Positions 5,768 through 11,131 of a stretch of 11,131 nucleotides of DNA are shown here, piece after piece. Source of the stretch: Sulfurimonas sp. (GTDB lineage: Bacteria > Campylobacterota > Campylobacteria > Campylobacterales > Sulfurimonadaceae). Position numbers and translations under genes: made by a program. The stretch covers positions 1 through 11,131 of the forward strand of contig JANTGW010000017.1 in NCBI GenBank assembly GCA_024762705.1, written 5' to 3'. Under the pieces are notes generated by a model. It was not told where the DNA came from and did no database searches. It worked only from the letters and a program-made list of their open reading frames with translations. Within the stretch, counting starts at the first letter, position 1; the number at the start of each line of letters is the position of its first letter.

Positions 5768-7498
5768 TTATTTTGTAATAGAAATACTCTCTTTTTTGTG
5801 AGCATCACAATGGTCAAGCATTTCAAAGTCCATCGCTTTGGCATTGTCCATTAAAACAGGGACAAATAATAATGATACAAATACGGCAGCAACCGTTCCT
5901 GAAATCAGAGCAACGCCCAACCCACCAAAGACAGGGTCACCTGCAAGTAATGCAGAACCAAGTATGATGGCAACCGCAGTCAATGCAATCGGTTTTGCTC
6001 TCGTTGCCGCTGCCACTGCAACAGCTCTACGTTTTTGCATCCCCTCACACTCCATAAGAGACTGTGCAAAGTCTATCAGTAAAAGTGAATTTCTCGAAGA
6101 TATCCCTATGAGTGCAATAAACCCGATCAAAGAAGTTGCCGTCAGGAAGAATGTTTCAGAAGTGAACCAATTTGCTACCCAGTGCCCTACAATCACACCA
6201 ATAAGAGAAAGGAATGAACCTAACAATACAATACCGGAAATGGCAAAACTTTTATAATAGATGACCAACAGTAAAAAGATAAGGATCAGTGCTGAGATAA
6301 ATGCAGCACCCAGGTCTCTAAAGGTATCCAATGTTACTTTCATTTCACCATCCCATCTTATTAGAAATCTCTCACCTGTCTTTTTGTCCTCTATCGTAAA
6401 GTCAAACATATACGTTGAAATACCCGCTTTTGTAACAGTATAATCTTTTGAAAATTTTTCCAGCATCACGTCACGTGCGTCTAAAAGAGGATAAACCTGC
6501 GACACCATATCAGTCTCAGCAACAACGTTGACCATTCTTTCCAGATCTTTATGCATGATCATAGGACTGGACTTTACTTTCCTAATATTGACCACTTCAC
6601 TCAGGGGCACCATCATACCTCTCATATTCATAAGATTCAAAGATGAAAGCTTGCTTTGCAGCGTATCTTGACTTGAGCCTGATAAACGTTTGCTCTCTTT
6701 GTCCAATATTAGAAATAAAGGAATCTGATCTGGCATATTTTTAGAATTTTTATGTGCAATGACCATACCTTCAAAAGCAAGATAAAGAATATTATTGACC
6801 TGTTCTACACTTAACCCACTTCTTGCAATCTTCTCTGTATCAGGGATCAGTTCATATTTGTCATAAATATCATCAGCCATAATATCAATATCGACCAGTC
6901 CTTCTGTTTCGTTGAGTATGTTTGATACCATTGTAGATATCTCTCTCATTTTAACCAGGTTTTCACCATAGACTTCAACCACTATTGATGCCAAAGTAGG
7001 AGGCCCTGACGGCTGCTCTACAAATTTGATATTGGTTCCTTCCGTTAAAGGTAAACAGGCTTTTTTAACCTCAGGTCTTAAACGCTGTACCATAAGAAAT
7101 GTTGGTTCGACACGATTGTGTTTATCGGTGAGATTCACTGATATCTCAGCAACATTCTCAGTCCGCTTCATCCCTGCACCTTTTACAAGTCCGGCATAAT
7201 CCAGTGGAATCCCCTGTCCTAAAAAGAGTTCTATGTTCATTACTTCCTTCTCTTTTTTTAAGAAGTCTATAACACAACTGCTTACCTCTTTTGTCTGTTC
7301 AATAGAAGAACCAGTTGGCGTGTCAACATAGATAGAAAAAGTATTGTCACTTTTGCCCGGTAACATTTTTGCCAGTACCAGTTTGGTAGGGAACATTAAC
7401 AAAGAGAGGAAAAATGCCGCAGCTGTCAACACGATCACTAATCTTTTCTTGAGTTTACTGTCAAGAATACCGTAGATAAAACTTTCAAGATTTTTCAT
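5768..7498 (-). CDS. RND efflux permease, C-terminal half (TM7-TM12)
   Basis: This is the second half of an inner-membrane RND pump. A short cytoplasmic start (residues 1-19) leads into a hydrophobic helix (TM7, about 20-37). A large periplasmic porter/docking segment (about 45-390, including EQPSGPPTLASIVVEVYGE) follows. TM8-TM12 occupy about 398-550. The TM10 motif reads GISSRNSLLLIDF: Arg469 takes the place of the proton-relay Lys940 of AcrB. The closing block (DPVFGGLGVALISG to LFVPVLM) is typical of RND pumps. A tail with HCDAH near residue 563 ends the protein. It is 576 residues long; with the upstream half the total (1124) is close to that of a one-piece pump. The start overlaps the upstream stop as TAATG, with GAAGGA 8 nt before. 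It cannot work alone and presumably pairs with the N-terminal half. Drug or metal specificity cannot be read. Confidence 0.9.
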   Translation of the reverse strand: MKNLESFIYGILDSKLKKRLVIVLTAAAFFLSLLMFPTKLVLAKMLPGKSDNTFSIYVDTPTGSSIEQTKEVSSCVIDFLKKEKEVMNIELFLGQGIPLDYAGLVKGAGMKRTENVAEISVNLTDKHNRVEPTFLMVQRLRPEVKKACLPLTEGTNIKFVEQPSGPPTLASIVVEVYGENLVKMREISTMVSNILNETEGLVDIDIMADDIYDKYELIPDTEKIARSGLSVEQVNNILYLAFEGMVIAHKNSKNMPDQIPLFLILDKESKRLSGSSQDTLQSKLSSLNLMNMRGMMVPLSEVVNIRKVKSSPMIMHKDLERMVNVVAETDMVSQVYPLLDARDVMLEKFSKDYTVTKAGISTYMFDFTIEDKKTGERFLIRWDGEMKVTLDTFRDLGAAFISALILIFLLLVIYYKSFAISGIVLLGSFLSLIGVIVGHWVANWFTSETFFLTATSLIGFIALIGISSRNSLLLIDFAQSLMECEGMQKRRAVAVAAATRAKPIALTAVAIILGSALLAGDPVFGGLGVALISGTVAAVFVSLLFVPVLMDNAKAMDFEMLDHCDAHKKESISITK

Positions 7499-9144
7499 TA
7501 TTTTGTTCCTTCTGTATCGGCTTTTTTATGCTGACTGCCATGCCCTGGTTTTTTGAGTAATTTTAAACTTAAAAACGGTGTAAAGATATATGCCACAAAA
7601 AGTGATGCGATCAGTGCTACAGGTACATTATAGGGAATAGGCTTCATAAAGGATCCCATCATACCACCAACAAATGCCATAGGCACCATCGTCAAAATAA
7701 TAGCCAGAGTCGCAACATTGGTTGGTGCCCCAATTTCATCCGTTGCCTCAATAAGAAGGTCACCCATCTCTTTCTCTTCTACTCCGTGACTATGTAAATG
7801 CCTGTGAATATTTTCAATCACAATGATCGCCGCATCCACCAGTAATCCCAGTGAAAGCAAAAGAGCAAAAAGTGTGATCCTGTTCATTGTTTGACCTGTC
7901 ATCCATGCGGTAAAAAGTGTCACAGCCAAAATAGCGGGTACCGTAAAAGTAACAATAAGAGATTCTCTCCATCCCAGAGCAAATACCAGCATTAAGGCAA
8001 TAATGATTATGGTGATAATTAGATGGTGCATCAATTCATTTACGGCTTCATTTGCACGGTCACCGTAGTTTCTTGTCACGATATAGCCCATACCAATTCT
8101 ATCGAACTCGGCATCACGTGCTTTTAATACTTCCAATACGTCTTCTGCAACAAAAACAGCATTTTTACCCGCAAGCTTTGAAACAGTTAAGGTGATCTGC
8201 GTTCTTTGATCACTGAAGGTCGATACCTGTCCCTCATCTCCTTCCGTATGGTTCACTTTATCCTTGAAAAGTATTTCTGCCGTTTGAAAATTTTGTATAT
8301 CTACCCCTGCTTCTACGGTGGCCACATCTTTAAGATAAATAGGTGAACCCATGTATTGTGCCACGATAATATCTCTAACATCACTCACACTTTCAATGGC
8401 ATTTTTTACACCGAATATCACCAATTTATTACTTTCAGTTCTTCCTTTGACTTCCGGGACATCCACTGCAACTGACTGGACTGCTTGCATGATCTGTCCC
8501 AGTGACAGATGATAAGCAGAGAGTTTACCCATGTCTACTTCTACATTGAATTGTGCCTTTCGTGCCCCTTTAAGAGTAGTTTTTGCAACATTCTCAATGG
8601 CATTTAATCTTTGCTGTATTTTCCTAACAACTTCATAGAGTGCAATATCATTAACCGTTTCTTGGTCTTTAGGATAGAAGGCAACCGTCACGATAGGAAT
8701 ATCTATATCTATATCAAATGGCTTCACACTTGGTTGCATAGTACCTTTTGGAAGACTGTCCATATTCTGCATGACTTTATCATAGAGTTTTAAATTAGAA
8801 TCTTCTCTATTTTCACCGATATAATACATGACATTAACGATACCGACATTATCCATAGCCATTCCGTAAATATGCTCTATACCACTGACCTCACGCAATT
8901 TTCGTTCCAAAGGTTTCACAATGACATTTTCTATCTCTTTGGGACTCGCTCCAGGCAGCGCTACAATGATCGCACCACCTGAAATGGCAATTTGAGGATC
9001 TTCTTCTCTTGGCATTGTATTGAGTGCCATATAACCGATAAGTAACAATATCGCACCCAATACCACAGTCAAAGGGCTATAGAGAAACCCTTTGGCAAGT
9101 TTTCCCGCTACGTTTATAACTTGATATTCATTTTTAGTTTCCAT
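7498..9144 (-). CDS. RND efflux permease, N-terminal half (TM1-TM6)
   Basis: This is the first half of the split RND pump. TM1 (about 22-41) is followed by the family motif with MPREEDPQI (44-52). The first porter/docking segment runs about 43-365 (with LPGASPKEIENVIVKPLE and DIDIPIV). TM2-TM6 occupy about 373-530. TM4 reads LGLLVDAAIIVIENIHRHL: Asp437 matches AcrB Asp407, while the neighbouring Asp408 position is Ala438. A single Asp here is also seen in heavy-metal pumps such as CusA, but that alone does not assign the substrate. The protein stops 18 residues after TM6, in the cytoplasmic loop where a normal pump continues to TM7. The start lies 5 nt after the adaptor stop codon, with a modest TAGGT ribosome site. 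Membrane-fusion and TolC-like genes precede it in the operon. Confidence 0.92.
   Translation of the reverse strand: METKNEYQVINVAGKLAKGFLYSPLTVVLGAILLLIGYMALNTMPREEDPQIAISGGAIIVALPGASPKEIENVIVKPLERKLREVSGIEHIYGMAMDNVGIVNVMYYIGENREDSNLKLYDKVMQNMDSLPKGTMQPSVKPFDIDIDIPIVTVAFYPKDQETVNDIALYEVVRKIQQRLNAIENVAKTTLKGARKAQFNVEVDMGKLSAYHLSLGQIMQAVQSVAVDVPEVKGRTESNKLVIFGVKNAIESVSDVRDIIVAQYMGSPIYLKDVATVEAGVDIQNFQTAEILFKDKVNHTEGDEGQVSTFSDQRTQITLTVSKLAGKNAVFVAEDVLEVLKARDAEFDRIGMGYIVTRNYGDRANEAVNELMHHLIITIIIIALMLVFALGWRESLIVTFTVPAILAVTLFTAWMTGQTMNRITLFALLLSLGLLVDAAIIVIENIHRHLHSHGVEEKEMGDLLIEATDEIGAPTNVATLAIILTMVPMAFVGGMMGSFMKPIPYNVPVALIASLFVAYIFTPFLSLKLLKKPGHGSQHKKADTEGTK
7507..7512 (-). promoter_or_regulatory. 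Shine-Dalgarno for the second pump half
   Basis: Read on the - strand, GAAGGA lies inside the last codons of the upstream half and 8 nt before the ATG of the TAATG overlap. It is as strong as any ribosome site in the window, so the split is probably a true two-gene arrangement with translational coupling, rather than a decayed single gene. Confidence 0.7.
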
Positions 9145-9149
9145 ATTAC

Positions 9150-10004
9150 CTACTTAATAAGAATTTTTGCATACATACCCGGATAGACTGAACGCACCGT
9201 AAGATCAAATTTGATATTGATTTTAAACTTATGTGTCATAGGGTTTGAACTTGGAATTATTGACACAATAATCCCTGTTGTTTTAAAACCGATAGAAGGC
9301 ACTTCTACATTAACTTTTTTGTTCAAATTAATATACCTGAGTTGAGTTTCTGATATTTCAGCAACTATTTTCAATCTACTCAAGTCCGTCAAGATAACAG
9401 CTGGCATCCCTGGGATAGCCATTTCACCTTCATTCAGTCTTTTCTCAACAATAACGCCATCATTGGGTGCAAGTATTTTCAAATAATTATACTGATTTAA
9501 AACTTCATCCTTTTTTGCTAATGCCTGATTTACCTGTTTTTCAGATATTTCAACCATATCTTTCAGGTTCTCTGCTGCAAGTTGTAACATCTCAAATTCA
9601 TATTTGGAAACCATCTGTTTTTTATAAAGTCTTTCATGTCTCGCAAGATTTGTAAGCACATTGTTGTACTGATTTTTATTCATTTGAAGGGCAAGTCTGG
9701 CTTGGGATATCGCAAGATCGACCTGACGCTCTGCAGATTCGATCTCTTTTGAATCAATTTCATAAAGAAGTTGTCCTTTTTTAACAATATCTCCATCTGA
9801 AACTGCCATATTTTTAACATAACCCATATAACGGCTTGTTATCATTTTTTGGTTATCTGAAACCACTGATCCGCTTAAATTCAATATTTTCTTATCACTT
9901 TTTTCTACTTTTACCGGAGCTCCGCTCACTATTGTTTGAAGCGCATCCGCGTGTGCTGTAATAGTCATGAATGACAAGGCTATTAATGTGACTATTTTAT
10001 TCAT
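9150..10004 (-). CDS. Periplasmic adaptor (membrane fusion protein) of RND efflux system
   Basis: This HlyD/AcrA-type adaptor links the inner-membrane pump to the outer-membrane channel. Residues 1-19 are a signal peptide (ending TAHA). The two lipoyl half-motifs are visible: MGYVKNMAVSDGDIVKKGQLLYEID (60-84) and LKILAPNDGVIVEKRLNEGE (175-194). An alpha-helical hairpin (about 86-170) lies between them. A beta-barrel (about 208-283) ends the protein, with the typical PGMYAKI motif at 275-281. At 284 residues it is short for the family: it stops right after the barrel, and the usual C-terminal membrane-proximal domain appears missing. There is no lipobox Cys, so it is probably soluble or held by the pump. 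The start overlaps the TolC-like stop as ATGA, with AAGGAG 7 nt upstream, which implies translational coupling. Confidence 0.92.
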   Translation of the reverse strand: MNKIVTLIALSFMTITAHADALQTIVSGAPVKVEKSDKKILNLSGSVVSDNQKMITSRYMGYVKNMAVSDGDIVKKGQLLYEIDSKEIESAERQVDLAISQARLALQMNKNQYNNVLTNLARHERLYKKQMVSKYEFEMLQLAAENLKDMVEISEKQVNQALAKKDEVLNQYNYLKILAPNDGVIVEKRLNEGEMAIPGMPAVILTDLSRLKIVAEISETQLRYINLNKKVNVEVPSIGFKTTGIIVSIIPSSNPMTHKFKINIKFDLTVRSVYPGMYAKILIK

Positions 10005-11131
10005 AGTTTTTCTCCTTCATTGATGATACTGTTTAATTCAAATATTTTTGTATTACGTTCATTTTTGACAGTTAAAAGTTTGAGTAATACTTCTAATTCT
10101 TTAGATTGTTTTATTAATACATCTGAAATAGAAACTATACCCTCTTTATATCTGGCACTATAATTTTCGTACACCTTTCTTGCGAAAGTTAACTGTTTTT
10201 TAAAACTTTTCACATCATTATTTTTACTTAAAATCTCCGTTTCAAGCTTCTTTACTTTCAATGAAATCCCTGATTTGGCTAATGAGACCTGATTCTGTAC
10301 TTTAAGACGATTGACTTTTGCTTTTTCAATATTTGCAGCATCGATCCCCCCATTAAAAATGTTCCATGTTAACTGTACTCCGACAGTATAAGAATCTTTG
10401 TCAGAAAATTCATTCCATAAAGTATTGTCTGCACTTCCATATTCACCAAAAGCACCTACTGTCGGCAAATAATTTGCCTCAGCTACATTCATCGACATTT
10501 CTGTAATCTGTAGCCCTAAAAGTGCTTTTTGTATATCAATATTATTTGTTTCAACTTCTGCAGGATTGATCTGTGGCATGGGTGCCATATCATTTACTTT
10601 TTGTATCGAACCGACTTCCTCATCGAGCAGAAATGAAAGAAACTGATAGGCAAGATCCCTATTAAGTTTGGCCTGATTATACATACTTTTCGCCTCAGCT
10701 TTACGTGCTTGGACTTCAAGTTCATCTATTTCCTTGGCATATCCTTCTGTTTTCATTGACTCAATCACAGACTCTAGCTTATTGATGTTTTTAATGATTT
10801 TAAAGAGGTTCTGAATATAATTGTCAATGAGTGAAATATCATAAAATGCTTTCTTGGTTTGAAAAATCTTCTCGTTCAACATTTTTTGCGTATCATACTG
10901 ACTCATATGCTGCATTGCTTTAGTAATATTCTCATATTCTGTCAGTTTTCCACCCGTATAAATTGGGAGCATATAGCTGATCTTCGTTTGAAAATGGTTT
11001 CGTGTTTCTGGATAATTTAAATCTCTAGGCTGTACAGAGAGTATATTGGGGTTTGTCGGATCAAAATCTGAAAATCCAAAGTCACCAAAAGTGGCTTCAC
11101 GGCTTTGCAATTTAAATCCAAATACATTACC
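10001..11131 (-). CDS. TolC-family outer-membrane efflux channel, 5' partial
   Basis: The frame is open to the window edge; the visible 376 residues are the C-terminal part, and the signal peptide and first residues lie beyond 11131. A TTG at 11110 could be read as a start. However, the codons before it (giving GNVFGFKLQS) look like the usual interior of TolC proteins, so the true start is upstream. The segment FQTKISYMLPIYTGGKL is a classic first-repeat TolC strand. VGVQLTWNIFNGG matches the second-repeat strand. Long helices flank both, fitting the two-fold alpha-barrel. The protein ends NSIINEGEKL, with the stop overlapping the adaptor start by 4 nt. It is the first of four visible genes in the operon. 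The promoter and any regulator are outside the window. Confidence 0.92.
   Translation of the reverse strand, partial: GNVFGFKLQSREATFGDFGFSDFDPTNPNILSVQPRDLNYPETRNHFQTKISYMLPIYTGGKLTEYENITKAMQHMSQYDTQKMLNEKIFQTKKAFYDISLIDNYIQNLFKIIKNINKLESVIESMKTEGYAKEIDELEVQARKAEAKSMYNQAKLNRDLAYQFLSFLLDEEVGSIQKVNDMAPMPQINPAEVETNNIDIQKALLGLQITEMSMNVAEANYLPTVGAFGEYGSADNTLWNEFSDKDSYTVGVQLTWNIFNGGIDAANIEKAKVNRLKVQNQVSLAKSGISLKVKKLETEILSKNNDVKSFKKQLTFARKVYENYSARYKEGIVSISDVLIKQSKELEVLLKLLTVKNERNTKIFELNSIINEGEKL

Noticed and set aside
11108..11110. TTG as start codon of the TolC-like protein
   Set aside because: The frame stays open to the window edge and the preceding residues (NVFGFK) look like ordinary TolC interior. 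There is no suitable ribosome site, so the gene is 5' truncated by the window.

Overview
The window is AT-rich, with good AAGGA-type ribosome sites, TATAAT -10 boxes lacking an obvious -35, and proteins (EF-P, RND pump, DUF302-like protein) of a style I associate with Campylobacterota such as Sulfurovum or Sulfurimonas. That assignment is inference; there is no rRNA or species marker here.

Left part (about 1-2850, + strand): three tandem paralogous genes of 259, 258 and 259 codons. Each encodes a secreted protein that, after its signal peptide, is almost entirely an 11-residue (hendecad) repeat rich in Ser, Thr, Asp, Lys and Val, with no Pro, Cys, Trp or Tyr. All three hold the same uninterrupted 207-residue repeat tract. 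Each gene has its own putative promoter and is followed by a hairpin, so they look like separate transcription units. I do not recognise the family. It is the least explained and most interesting part of the window.

Middle (2973-5066, + strand): a large exported protein with at least two DUF302-like domains, a low-complexity linker, a third related-looking region and a terminal run of seven lysines. It converges on efp (elongation factor P, - strand, 5106-5672). The hairpin between them is followed on the - strand by the T-rich complement of the poly-Lys codons, so the end of the coding sequence appears to serve as the T tract of the efp terminator.

Right part (5768-11131, - strand): a tightly packed tripartite efflux operon transcribed leftward in the order outer-membrane TolC-like channel (5' end outside the window), periplasmic adaptor, RND pump. 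The pump is encoded as two polypeptides of 548 and 576 residues, divided in the cytoplasmic loop between TM6 and TM7. The junction is a TAATG stop/start overlap with a strong Shine-Dalgarno. The two halves should assemble into one RND protomer and, with the adaptor and channel, form an envelope-spanning exporter. A hairpin after the pump ends the operon, and an extended -10 promoter then drives efp separately.
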